Source: Hyphomicrobium_A sp963782555 (GTDB lineage Bacteria; Pseudomonadota; Alphaproteobacteria; Rhizobiales; Hyphomicrobiaceae). Taken from it: a stretch of DNA of 64,000 nucleotides. The DNA lies in NCBI GenBank assembly GCA_963782555.1, contig CAWAKB010000005.1, forward strand, positions 558,001-622,000, in the 5' to 3' direction. Under the pieces are notes generated by a model. It was not told the origin of the DNA, did no database searches, and worked only from the letters and a program-made list of their open reading frames with translations. A program made the translations under genes and the position numbers. Position 1 is the first letter of the stretch. Every line of letters begins with the position of its first letter. This document shows positions 55,881-64,000 of the stretch, in pieces.

Positions 55881-56268
55881 TTATGAGGTCCAGGATTTGT
55901 TGCCGACGAGGTCCCAGTTGGCTTGCTCGGTGTCGAACTCGAGAGCGGAGCCGCGTGCGTTACCCTCAGCATCAGTCGCACAGCGTGCTGCTCAAGGTCG
56001 AGAAACGGACGATCGTCGGAGTCTTGGCGCTCTTCTCCAGCGTTTTGGCCGTGGTGCACTTGGCGTCTCGGCTGTGATGACCAGCTCGCCATCAGCCCCG
56101 CAGCCCTTGGCATGCACGGTGCGCTCCGGGATGCGCCAGCGGTTCTGGTGCGCGAGCTTCTCGATCAGTCCTGGATCAGCAGCCGACCGCGCGGTCCTGC
56201 GGTCTGCAAATCTGGTTGTCGGGGATCGGCGCGCCGGCACTCGTCGTGAATTTTACCTTGTCCGCCAT
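55881..56268 (-). pseudogene. Relic of a monofunctional haem catalase (N-terminal part)
   Basis: On the minus strand from the ATG at 56268, shifting frames read MADKVKFTTSAGAPIPDNQ, then DPGLIEKLAHQNRWRIPERT then VHAKGCGADG, then AKTPTIVRFSTL, then EGNARGSALEFDTEQANWDL and VGN. These are in the right order for the N-terminus of KatA-type catalase up to the WDLVGN region. Stops and frame changes occur between blocks and nothing remains of the rest. It lies directly upstream of katG, which may have replaced it functionally. Confidence 0.75.
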
Positions 56269-56742
56269 GAGCTAAGTCTCCGGGAAATCTGGCTGCCTCC
56301 AGGGTGGTTCTAGAATGGCTCTAATGTAAAGCGAACTTTCCTGCCCGAGCCTATCAGAGAAATTTATGAGGTATACGGCGGCCGTCCAGGCCCTAGAGGC
56401 ACTCTGCGCGCGATTTTTCGGGGATACGATGGTCGTTTGCTGCCAGCTGTTGCCCCAGAAGCGGTCTGCGCCGAGGTAGAAAGCCCGACGACGGCGGTGT
56501 GATGTCGTGTCAATATGGCGCGGGTGAGGTGAGCACCCGACCGCCGCTTCCGCGCCGCTCGGTCAAATGTCCCCTTACTGCCATAACCTTGCGGTCAAAT
56601 ATCTGTCGTTCTGGAGTGTTTGCGATGCGAGGCTTCAGGCGGTCGTAGCGATGTGCTCGATCGTTCCCCCTTCGCACGGATTGCCGCAGCCTCGTGCCGG
56701 CGCCCCCGTGCACCGAAGCGTTCAACGATGGTGGCTCCGGAC
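56269..56742. other. Intergenic region upstream of the chitosanase gene
   Basis: The 474 bp between the catalase relic and the chitosanase gene contain no convincing gene. They hold a 9-bp direct repeat (CGGTCAAAT at 56560 and 56592) and presumably the chitosanase promoter. Confidence 0.5.
56560..56600 (+). promoter_or_regulatory. Direct-repeat candidate operator for the chitosanase gene
   Basis: CGGTCAAAT occurs at 56560-56568 and 56592-56600, 32 bp apart start to start, about three DNA turns, so both would lie on the same helix face. The repeat is 143 bp upstream of the ATG at 56743. Confidence 0.35.
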
Positions 56743-57594
56743 ATGCGCACTTCGCGCCGAGACTTCTTGCTGGGCTCATATGGGGCCGCTGTCGGGCTGC
56801 TTGCATTGGGTCGCGCCGCGCATGCGAAAACGGTAGACATGCCTGCCCAAATCGCGGGGGAGGTTGCGAGAGACATGCCTCAACGTATCGATCCTGAAGG
56901 CGCCCTTGCGCAGCGGATCAAGGCCATCTCCAACGTGTTCGAGGTCGGCAAGCCTCAGCCCGAGTACGACTACGTCGAGCGGCTGAACGACGGGCGCGGC
57001 TATACGGTCACAAATTATGGATTTTGCACAGCGACCGGCGAAGTGGCGTCGCTGATACGCCTCTATGCCGCCACGGCGCCCGACACGCCGCTCAAGCGCT
57101 TCCTGGCGCTGATGCCCCCCGCAAGCCAGGGGCGGGGTCGGCTCAGTGACTTTGCCGCCGCTTGGCGCAATGAGATCAGCACGTCGGATCGGCTTGTGGC
57201 CATCTGCGATCAGGAAGCTGACAGACTGTTCTTCATTCCCGCCATGGCCGCGGCGGACAAGGCCAATATCCGCAGCCCCGTCGGCAAGCTGGTCTTTTAT
57301 GATACCTGGCTCCAACACGGCGGCGGCGACGATCCCGACTCCTTCAATGCCATCTATGCGCGCGCGCGCCAGAGCGTCAGGGATCGTCAGCCCTGCCCGG
57401 AGGAGGACTTCATCCGCACGTTTCTGAGGATACGCAAAGCCGTCCTTCTCGATCCGGCCGAGCCGGCGACGCGAGCGGTATGGCGGCAATCGGCTCCGCG
57501 CGTCGACGCGCTCCTCAACCTGCTCAACACCAATCCTGGACTTGTCCCGCCCATCACGGTCGCCAATGCCGAGGTTCACGTCACCGTAGGTTAG
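56743..57594 (+). CDS. GH46 family chitosanase, Tat-exported
   Basis: A 283-aa protein from the ATG at 56743 (56728 is the alternative), giving the twin-arginine signal SRRDFLLGSYGAAVGLLALG. The GH46 core shows the general acid Glu in AISNVFEVGKP, the second acidic residue in YVERLNDGRGYTVTNYGFCT and GEVASLIRLYAA, then LVFYDTWLQHGGGDDPDSF and FLRIRKAVL. The enzyme hydrolyses beta-1,4 links of partly deacetylated chitin in the periplasm or outside. It is convergent, 36 bp apart, with the GH18-CE4-GT2 gene, whose product could make its substrate. Confidence 0.82.
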   Translation: MRTSRRDFLLGSYGAAVGLLALGRAAHAKTVDMPAQIAGEVARDMPQRIDPEGALAQRIKAISNVFEVGKPQPEYDYVERLNDGRGYTVTNYGFCTATGEVASLIRLYAATAPDTPLKRFLALMPPASQGRGRLSDFAAAWRNEISTSDRLVAICDQEADRLFFIPAMAAADKANIRSPVGKLVFYDTWLQHGGGDDPDSFNAIYARARQSVRDRQPCPEEDFIRTFLRIRKAVLLDPAEPATRAVWRQSAPRVDALLNLLNTNPGLVPPITVANAEVHVTVG

Positions 57595-57630
57595 CGAACG
57601 TGCCAGGCTTGGCGAGCGTGGCCCAAGAGC

Positions 57631-60600
57631 CTACTCGGCAGGCTCGATGATGCGATTGACGGTGGCTGAGCGCTCGATGTGGCCCCAGCCGACGAAATGC
57701 CCCTTGATGGCGCTGATCACCGACTTCACAAGGACATAGTAGATGAGCTGGCGGTAGCCGAAGCGCTGCAGCGCGAGCCACCACAGAAGCCGCCGGTCCT
57801 CGCCCTTCTCGAACGCGAAGGCGAAAATGGCGGCCGCAAGATCCACGATCATGAAGAGCGCATAGTAGAAGCACGCGAGCTTGACGTTCGTCGGATCGTA
57901 TTGCTCGCCGTGCTGCATATAGTCGGCGACGGCCCCCGCGACCTGAAATATCAGCATCAGGTCGACGAGCGGCGAGATGAGGCCCAGCACGATCTGGAAC
58001 AGCCAGACCTGGGGAAGGGCAACGAGGCCGAGCGCCCCGTAGCGGCGATTTAAGTTTGCATCCGAGTGCTTCCACAGGCACTGGAGCGTGCCGAACGACC
58101 AGCGGTAGCGCTGACGGGCCAGCGTCTTGATCTTGTCGGGCGCCTCGGTCCAAGCCACGGCATCGGCATCGAACAGGGCTTTATAGCCCGCCTTCTGAAT
58201 GGCGATCGTGAGATCCTGGTCCTCGGCCAGCGTATCGGTGGGAAAGCCGCCGAGCTTGATCAGGGCCTCTCGGCGCCAGGCTCCGACGGCGCCCGGTACC
58301 ACCGTGATGCAGCCGAGCGCGGCCAGAGCCCGCCGCTCCAAATTCTGCGAGGTTATGTATTCCAGGGCCTGCCAGCGCGTCAGCATATTGATGCGGTTGC
58401 CGACCTTGGCGTTGCCGGCGACGGCGCCGATCTTGGGATCGACGAACCAGCGCGCCAGCTTCGCGATGGTATCCTTCTCGAACTGCGTGTCGGCATCGAG
58501 AGCCACGACGACCTCGCCCTCCGCCCGTTCCAGCCCGGCGTTGATGGCTTTCGCCTTGCCGCCATTGGGGATGGTGAGGAGGGTCACGCGCGCATCGGAG
58601 CCAAAGCGCTCGCTGGACGACCTCGGACGTGCCGTCTGTCGACCCGTCGTCGATGACGATTACCTGGGCTTCCGGATAGCCACTATCGAGGATCCGCTCA
58701 ACCGTATCCCCGATGACCTTTGCCTCATTGTGGGCCGGGATGAGCACCGAGACCTTTTGGGCCGGGCCAGAAAGCGGCGGAGCAAATCCCGCCTGGCGCG
58801 GCCGGTTCCACAAAGCCAGTCCGCAAAGGAGCACGAGCCGCGCCAGACCCAGTCCGATCGCCAGCAGAAAGACCCAGCTCAGAAGCGTCTGGAACCAACT
58901 CGCCGTGACAAACACGAAGCGGTTGAGCAAAGGAGCCAGGTCCTTGGCGGGGACCGGCGGCATAACTTGATCGCGCGTCCAGCCGGCCAGCTCCGACACC
59001 GGCACAATCTCCAGACCTTGCGCGCGCAGCGCGTCAATAATCCGCGGAAGTGCCGCAACTGTCTCCGAGCGGTTGCCTCCCGCGTCATGCAAGAGCACGA
59101 TCTGGCCGCGCGTCTCCGGGTCCTTGTTGGTGACGCCTTCGATGACTTTTTGCACGATCTGGTCGGCAGGCGGTTGCTGCCAGTCGTCGGGATCCACCTT
59201 AAGACCGACGGCCACATAGCCCATGGCCTGCGCCTGCTTGATCGGCAAGATCTCGTTGGGCGTGGTCGGTTCGGCATCGCCGAAATAGGGCGGACGGAAA
59301 AGACGCATCGAACGCCCGGTGAGCGCCTCGACGAGCCGTTGCGTCGCGTTGAGCTCGATGCGCGTCACCTCGTCGGAGGTCTCGCCCAGATTCGGATGCG
59401 TGAACGTGTGATTGCCGAGCTCATGGCCGTCGGCGAGTATGCGTTGAATGAGCCCGGGGTTCGTCTCGCCGTTTGCGCCGGTGACGAAGAAGGTAGCGCG
59501 CACACCCTTGGCCTTGAGAATCTCGAGGATCTTCGGCGTCCATTGAGCGCTTGGTCCGTCATCGAAGGTCAAGGCAACCTTGCCCGGAACGGCTCCAGCG
59601 CGACGGATGACATAGGAGGTGGGAATCTTCGTGAACGCTTCCGAGACGATGATGGGATGCGCCGTGTCGAGCGTGAAGGTTCTTGCTCCGTCCGATGGCT
59701 CGGCGGCGATCTTCAGAATTTCACCCTCACCCTGGAAATCGATATCGTTTCCGGGGGCGATATCCTTCAGCGCCGTCGGCGCCGCAGCGTTGTAGTTTCG
59801 CCCGAACACCGACCAAATGGAGGGATCCTCCGATCCCAGCCGCCAGAGCGCGTAGCCCGCCGGATGAAACACGTCGGCTGCGCGAATCTGATTGAAAGCG
59901 GTCACCGCATCGAGGAACCACACTTGATGCGCCGTTCCATCGTCGTCGGTGTAGTCGAAGTGCGGATTGAGCGTCTGCGCATCGAATGTGATCGTGGCTT
60001 CTGAATCGCGCGCGGCGAGAGCGCACTCCTGAAAGGTCACGTCCTCAGCTTGCTTCTTTCCCGACCAATCGTAGCCGTAGTTGCCAATGGCAACGATGGT
60101 ATGCGCAGGATCGAGCTGCTTCATGCGCCGGCTGAGCATCTCTACGAACCAGCCTTGCGATGCAATCGAGCCCGGCTCGCCTTCCTCGTAGTGCTCATCG
60201 TAAGCCATCAGCATCTGATAATCGGCCGCTTTGGCGTATTCGGCATACGGCCAGTCATCATCGTCGATTGGAGTTGCGACCACCGTCAGCCAGCCGTGCG
60301 GCTTGAACAGCGCCCGCATCTCCTCGAGGAATGCGACGGCATTGGGCTGCGCCTCTTTGGGCACCTCCTCGAAGTCGACGACCACGCCCTGCAACGAGGA
60401 GGCTTCGAGGAAAGTGACCAGGCTTTCGAGCCTGGCACGGCGCTTCTGCGGATCGGCGAGCAGTCGCGCCAGCCCCGGCCCGTCCCAGTCTCCATCGGTG
60501 GCGTTCTGCAACATCGGAAGAATTGCGATGTCGGGCTTTGTCTTGCGCATGAAATCGAGCGACTTGCGGTCGAGATTGTATTTGAGGTTCATCTCGGGTC

Positions 60601-61054
60601 CGGTTAGCTCGGCCCAGCTCGGCACCACCCAATCGAGCTTGGGCAACACCTTCTTCAGAGAGGCGTAGCTGCTGTCATCCCAGGTGACATAGAACCCGAT
60701 CGAAAGTGGTCGATTGACCGACCCATGCGCGTGCTTGCGCAATGCGAGGGAGATGCGCGGCATCGTGCGCGGGTGAGCGGCGCGCGCAAAGGCCTCCTCG
60801 CGGGCGCGGACGGCGGAGGCGAGCTGGCGCGCCACCGGCAGCAACTCGCGTTTCTTGGCGATCTGGTTGGCGACCTGCGTGGCCGAGCGCGGCGGCGCTC
60901 CGAGCGAGGGGCCATCGACGTTGGCGACGATGAGCACACTCGCCACAAAGGCTACGACCACGATCGTGCTGACCACGGCCGCGATGGCGCCGATCAGCGA
61001 CAACGCCGCGGCGCGCCTTTTCGTCGGGTCGAAGAAGATGGGATGCGCGGTCAT
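57631..61054 (-). pseudogene. Giant GH18-like / NodB deacetylase / GT2 synthase fusion, frameshifted
   Basis: An N-terminal membrane helix (about 18-45) is followed by a GH18-like domain (about 115-440, SIGFYVTWDD, GVVVDFEEVP). A polysaccharide deacetylase follows (about 485-690: ALTFDDGPSAQ, HELGNHTFTHPNL, LFRPPYFGD). After a membrane helix (about 720-745) comes a processive GT2 (VSVLIPAHNEAKVIG, DDGSTDG, then DADTQ, AEDQDLT, QRYRW) with C-terminal membrane helices. One extra base at about 58612 splits the GT2; without it about 1140 aa. The ordered set would synthesise, deacetylate and trim a beta-linked GlcNAc polymer. Not recognised as a named gene. Confidence 0.85.
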
Positions 61055-61508
61055 GTGCCCCTTGAACCGCTTCGTTGCTCAGTTTGAGGTGTCTTGTCTT
61101 CCGGCGTTCCTGAACCGCACTTGAATGGCGCCTGCCCATAGCAGACGCCAATGGTGTCGTCGCTGCGGCGTAGAGAGGATTCCCGTGGTGTTGCGTTCCA
61201 GCACCTCGCTCGCGGGCCCCTTTCTTACGAAAGCGTAAGGTTCGCGAGCGGGAGCAGACGGGGGAGCGGACCGCCGTCAGGCGCGGGAGGGCGGCGGCGC
61301 GATCGCGGGCCTCCTGAAGCGACACAGCGCTGGCGGATGGGGTGTCCGCCTAGTTCGAGTTTGCCGGTGTCGGCGTACGTCGATGGGCGTCTAACAAAAC
61401 TGTTGATTATCAGCCATTTGCGTCCTGCCAGCGTCTTTTCACGTCGGCCGCCGTCTGGTAGCACCGACCAGAATACTATGGGCTGGACTATGGGCTGGCG
61501 GGGGCGGC
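61055..61508. other. Gene-free left border of the integrated element
   Basis: The 454 bp between the fusion gene and the integrase contain no convincing gene and no tRNA that I can fold. They end in a 12-bp tandem repeat just before the integrase. An attachment site is expected here but cannot be defined from one end. Confidence 0.45.
61475..61498 (+). repeat. 12-bp tandem repeat ahead of the integrase
   Basis: ACTATGGGCTGG occurs twice, back to back, ending 10 bp before the integrase ATG. It may be an integrase arm-type site or part of the leader. Confidence 0.6.
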
Positions 61509-62753
61509 ATGGCGAAGACGACGCACCGGCTCACCGCCGTGAAGGTGACGAACCTGAACGCCAAGGGGCTCTATCCCGATGGCGACGGGCTCTATCTCCG
61601 CATCACGGCGACCGGCACTAAGGGGTGGATCTTTCGCTATACGCGAGACGGCAAGCTCCGCGACATGGGGCTGGGGCCGCTGTCATCTGTAGGCCTTGCC
61701 GGAGCCCGAGACTTGGCTGCGGAATGCCGCCGACAGCGGAGGGAGGGTATAGACCCCATTGAGGCCCGTAGGGCGCGGCAGGCGGCTGAGCGCGCCGCCG
61801 CGCTGGGATCTATCACCTTCAAGGAGTGCGCTCAGCAACTCATCGCATCACATGAGGTCGGCTGGCGCAATGAGAAGCACCGAGCTCAGTGGCGGAGCAC
61901 GATGCGGCGCTACGCCTATCCTTTCATCGGCGATGTAGCGGTTGCAGCCGTCGACACCGCCATGGTGTTGAAGATCCTCAACCCGCTTTGGCAGAAGGTG
62001 CCCGAGACAGGCTCAAGGGTAAGAGGACGTATCGAGCGCGTGCTTGATGCTGCCAAAGCGCGTGGCCTGCGGACCGGCGAGAATCCTTGCCGTTGGCGCG
62101 GCCATCTCGATGCACTCCTCCCGCCGAGGAGCAAGGTGCGTCGGGTGCGACACCATCCGTCGCTTCCCTACGCCGATTTGCCAGGCTTCATGATCAAGTT
62201 GAGAGCGCTGGAGGGGATTACCCCACGGGCCCTAGAGTTTGTGATCTTGACCGCCTCGCGCACTTCCGAGGTGCTGCGGGCAGAATGGCCAGAGTTCGAA
62301 CTTCCGGCAAAGCTTTGGACCGTGCCTGCCATGCGGATGAAGGGAGCCCGCGAGCACCGCGTGCCGTTGGTGCCGCGCGCTATCGCCATCCTCAAAGAGA
62401 TGGCAGCGGTCCGTCAAAGCCTATTCGTCTTCCCAGGCATGCGGGAGGGGCAGCCGCTGTCGAATATGGCGTTGTTGATGCTGCTGCGCGAGCTGCGCCC
62501 TGGGGTCGTCACGCACGGTTTCCGCGCGACCTTCAAGAATTGGTGTGCGGAATGCACGCACACGCCGAATTTTGTGAGCGAGGCAGCACTCGCGCACGTC
62601 GTCGCCGACAAGGTCGAGAGTGCGTACCGGCGCACGGACCTTCTCGAGAAGCGCCGCAAGCTCATGGAAGCCTGGGCTGCATTCTGTGGACGAGAGCAGA
62701 CATCCGCGAAGGTGGTCCCCATGAAGGGGGGTACAATTTCTCAGCGCGGCTAG
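61509..62753 (+). CDS. Tyrosine recombinase / integrase, P4-like
   Basis: A 414-aa protein. The N-terminal DUF4102-type arm-binding domain is seen in LTAVKVTNLNAKGLYPDGDG then LYLRITATGTKGWIFRY. The core-binding domain (about 105-205) is followed by the catalytic domain with Arg in LTASRTSEVLRAEWPE, HxxR in VVTHGFRATFKNW, His in EAALAHVVADKVE and Tyr in SAYRRTDLLEKRRKLM. It integrates and excises mobile DNA. It stands at the left border of an element whose right side is outside the window. Confidence 0.92.
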   Translation: MAKTTHRLTAVKVTNLNAKGLYPDGDGLYLRITATGTKGWIFRYTRDGKLRDMGLGPLSSVGLAGARDLAAECRRQRREGIDPIEARRARQAAERAAALGSITFKECAQQLIASHEVGWRNEKHRAQWRSTMRRYAYPFIGDVAVAAVDTAMVLKILNPLWQKVPETGSRVRGRIERVLDAAKARGLRTGENPCRWRGHLDALLPPRSKVRRVRHHPSLPYADLPGFMIKLRALEGITPRALEFVILTASRTSEVLRAEWPEFELPAKLWTVPAMRMKGAREHRVPLVPRAIAILKEMAAVRQSLFVFPGMREGQPLSNMALLMLLRELRPGVVTHGFRATFKNWCAECTHTPNFVSEAALAHVVADKVESAYRRTDLLEKRRKLMEAWAAFCGREQTSAKVVPMKGGTISQRG

Positions 62754-62824
62754 GGCGACGGTCCGAAAGCTTGGCACTCTACCAGGTTGCCGCGCGACCA
62801 CTTTGGAGGCGCTGGGAGATCGCG

Positions 62825-63376
62825 ATGACTAAGCCCAAGAGCGGGCGGAAGAGGTTCCTCAACACGACTCTGAAGCGACAGGTTATTGCCCCGGACACGA
62901 GGGGGCAGATGGCGGCTGTTCTGCGCGGGGATTTGCTGGCTGCGCACCAAGTATTTGAGCGAGCACAAGAGAAGGTCGAGGATGCAAACTCACGTGTTGT
63001 GGCGAGCTTCGTCTACGGTATCGATTGCAGCGAAGATAAATGGCAAGACAGGTTGATTGCTGCACTCATGCATGAGCTCGGTTGGTTCCGTGAGCCGCCG
63101 AAGACGCGTAGGGCCAAGAAAGGCAGGAACGGCCGGGTCTTTCAGAGGGTGTTGACCGTATTGGCTCAGCAGAACCTCAACAACGTGACTGCCGCGTGCG
63201 AACATTTAGTTGATGAGAACGATGCACTAGTCAGCCAAAATCCAAAATTGACGGGGAAACAACGTGTCGCCGAGCTTGTGGCCCGTTTCTATGATGGTCG
63301 GCGCGAGCAAGCGGAAGAAGATGGGCCTGGAGAAGCATGCTTGGGCGCGGGTCGTCGAAGGCGATCTGAAGGATAG
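62825..63376 (+). CDS. Hypothetical protein of the integrated element
   Basis: A 183-aa protein from the ATG at 62825, preceded by GGGAGATCGCG. It is Lys/Arg-rich at the N-terminus (MTKPKSGRKRFLNTTLKRQV) and helical throughout, with a basic C-terminus (GRRRRSEG). The same frame runs open upstream through the integrase gene, which is coincidental. No family is recognised; a DNA-associated role is possible from its composition only. Confidence 0.55.
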   Translation: MTKPKSGRKRFLNTTLKRQVIAPDTRGQMAAVLRGDLLAAHQVFERAQEKVEDANSRVVASFVYGIDCSEDKWQDRLIAALMHELGWFREPPKTRRAKKGRNGRVFQRVLTVLAQQNLNNVTAACEHLVDENDALVSQNPKLTGKQRVAELVARFYDGRREQAEEDGPGEACLGAGRRRRSEG

Positions 63377-63472
63377 GCCATCCTACAATTTTGGGTGTCC
63401 CAGATTTCTGTCGATTTGTAGTTTTCGTTAGGTCACTAACATCCATCGCCACCACGCGATGGAGATTAAGCA

Positions 63473-63676
63473 GTGAACGACACCAGTCAGAAGATGGCCT
63501 TCTCCGTCGATGAGGCGGCCCGCCGCGCCGATACGTGCCGCGACAAGATCTACGGCGCCATCAACGCAGGCAAGTTGCGCGCTCGAAAGAACGGCAGGCG
63601 CACCCTCATTCTCGCCAGCGATCTTGAGGCCTACCTCAACGATCTGCCCGTCCTCTCACCGAAGGCGTCTGTGTGA
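63473..63676 (+). CDS. Excisionase/AlpA-like HTH protein
   Basis: A 67-aa protein from a GTG at 63473, with GGAGATTAAGCA upstream. The single winged-helix domain MAFSVDEAARRADTCRDKIY, AINAGKLRARKNGRRTLILA and SDLEAYLNDLP is typical of the HTH_17/excisionase family, which regulates the direction of integrase action or element promoters. It lies 720 bp after the integrase gene and supports the element call. Confidence 0.82.
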   Translation: MNDTSQKMAFSVDEAARRADTCRDKIYGAINAGKLRARKNGRRTLILASDLEAYLNDLPVLSPKASV

Positions 63677-63724
63677 TGCCGAGAGGGCGAATGATGCGCA
63701 CCTCAGCAAGGGCGGCCGGACAAA

Positions 63725-64000
63725 ATGCCCGCCGATCGCGCGACGTTGGCCACCCGAGTCGATCGCACCCGTCCCGAAGTTCCTCAGCACGCTAAAAAGC
63801 GAAACCGCCGCGTATGGCGCTCTGAGACGCAAAGAGACCGCCCCGTGGGATCGGGACGGTCTCAGAAGAATTTCACCTGGCTCGGTGATGACGTTTGGCT
63901 GGCTGTCGCTGATGCGCTCATCGCCGCGAACTTCCCGGCCGGTATTCCTTCCGCGAAAGCCGCGCGCCAGGGCCGGTATTCCTTCCGAGGCGCCGAAGAA
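63725..64000 (+). CDS. Possible coding region of the element, open at the window edge
   Basis: From the ATG at 63725 the frame stays open for 92 codons to the edge. The start is Arg-rich; the later part (NFTWLGDDVWLAVADALIAA) looks protein-like. A 17-bp direct repeat within it (63937-63953 and 63971-63987) is out of phase, and there is no clear ribosome site, so this may be noncoding. Confidence 0.3.
   Translation, partial: MPADRATLATRVDRTRPEVPQHAKKRNRRVWRSETQRDRPVGSGRSQKNFTWLGDDVWLAVADALIAANFPAGIPSAKAARQGRYSFRGAEE
63824..63862. other. Hairpin-forming sequence in the element
   Basis: GAGACCG and CGGTCTC pair around a CCCGTGGGATCGGGA-type centre. There is no T-tract, so it is not a standard terminator. 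It overlaps the doubtful open frame. Confidence 0.35.

Larger units (their letters stand above)
61475..64000. mobile_element. Integrated element (left part only)
   Basis: An integrase, a hypothetical gene, an excisionase-like gene and an open frame, all on the plus strand, make a typical P4/prophage-like or genomic-island module. The right end lies beyond base 64000, and the left boundary is approximate. Confidence 0.6.

Noticed and set aside
61325..61380. GTTCGAG near the integrase as a tRNA attachment site
   Set aside because: No complementary T-stem or upstream tRNA arms could be found.
62087..62824. N-terminal extension of the hypothetical gene 62825-63376 into the integrase
   Set aside because: The stretch is Arg-rich and overlaps the well-supported integrase frame; the ATG at 62825 with GGGAGA is a better start.

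Overview
The window is high-GC chromosomal DNA from an alphaproteobacterium, most probably of the order Hyphomicrobiales and perhaps close to Hyphomicrobium-type methylotrophs. This is inferred from the gene families: phosphatidylcholine synthase, an IalB-family protein, a rhizobial-type porin, L-malyl-CoA/beta-methylmalyl-CoA lyase, malonyl-CoA decarboxylase, glycerate kinase and SdhE next to Mfd. No rRNA, tRNA or CRISPR array was recognised.

Layout. 1-2.5 kb: epmA (cut by the window edge) divergent from efp, then a frameshifted TPR gene and a second copy of the efp 3' end. 2.5-11.7 kb: DUF3300 protein, multicopper oxidase, small envelope proteins, ABM protein, malonyl-CoA decarboxylase, two tandem zinc metallopeptidases, SPOR-like protein. 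12-17.7 kb: glmU-glmS (UDP-GlcNAc supply), TPR/SPOR protein, DUF502 protein. 17.8-28.7 kb: REP-like inverted repeat, a recG-tail copy, an AbiJ-like gene, recG, sdhE-mfd, a beta-barrel protein and a patchwork of gene-tail fragments around a Cys-rich secreted peptide and a dodecin. 28.7-35.4 kb: acyl-CoA ligase coupled to a frameshifted solute-binding protein, ialB, hspQ, malyl-CoA lyase, MarR. 35.6-44.8 kb: three tandem AraC-type regulators (the third broken), a two-component system, small secreted peptides, a PPC-domain protein and a fourth AraC. 45-53.5 kb: lipid A acyltransferase, UbiH-type hydroxylase, frameshifted porin, pcs, glycerate kinase, PAS histidine kinase. 53.6-61 kb: frameshifted katG, a catalase relic, a GH46 chitosanase and a very large GH18-CE4-GT2 gene. 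61.5 kb to the end: integrase and excisionase-like genes of an integrated element that leaves the window.

Two themes stand out. First, at least four conserved genes (efp, recG, mfd and the OMP gene) have a diverged second copy of just their 3' end, stop codon included, one to two kb downstream. The DNA between original and copy carries one or two cargo genes, one of them resembling abortive-infection protein AbiJ. This looks like repeated, integrase-free cargo insertion at gene 3' ends. Second, 56.7-61.1 kb could encode production and processing of a chitin/chitosan-like beta-linked aminosugar polymer: a processive GT2 synthase, a NodB-type deacetylase and a GH18-like domain in one chain, facing a Tat-exported GH46 chitosanase. 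The glmU-glmS pair elsewhere in the window makes the precursor.

Five genes (TPR, solute-binding protein, porin, katG, GT2 fusion) are each interrupted by a single frameshift of the same sign (one extra base). Sequence error must be excluded before any is called a true pseudogene.
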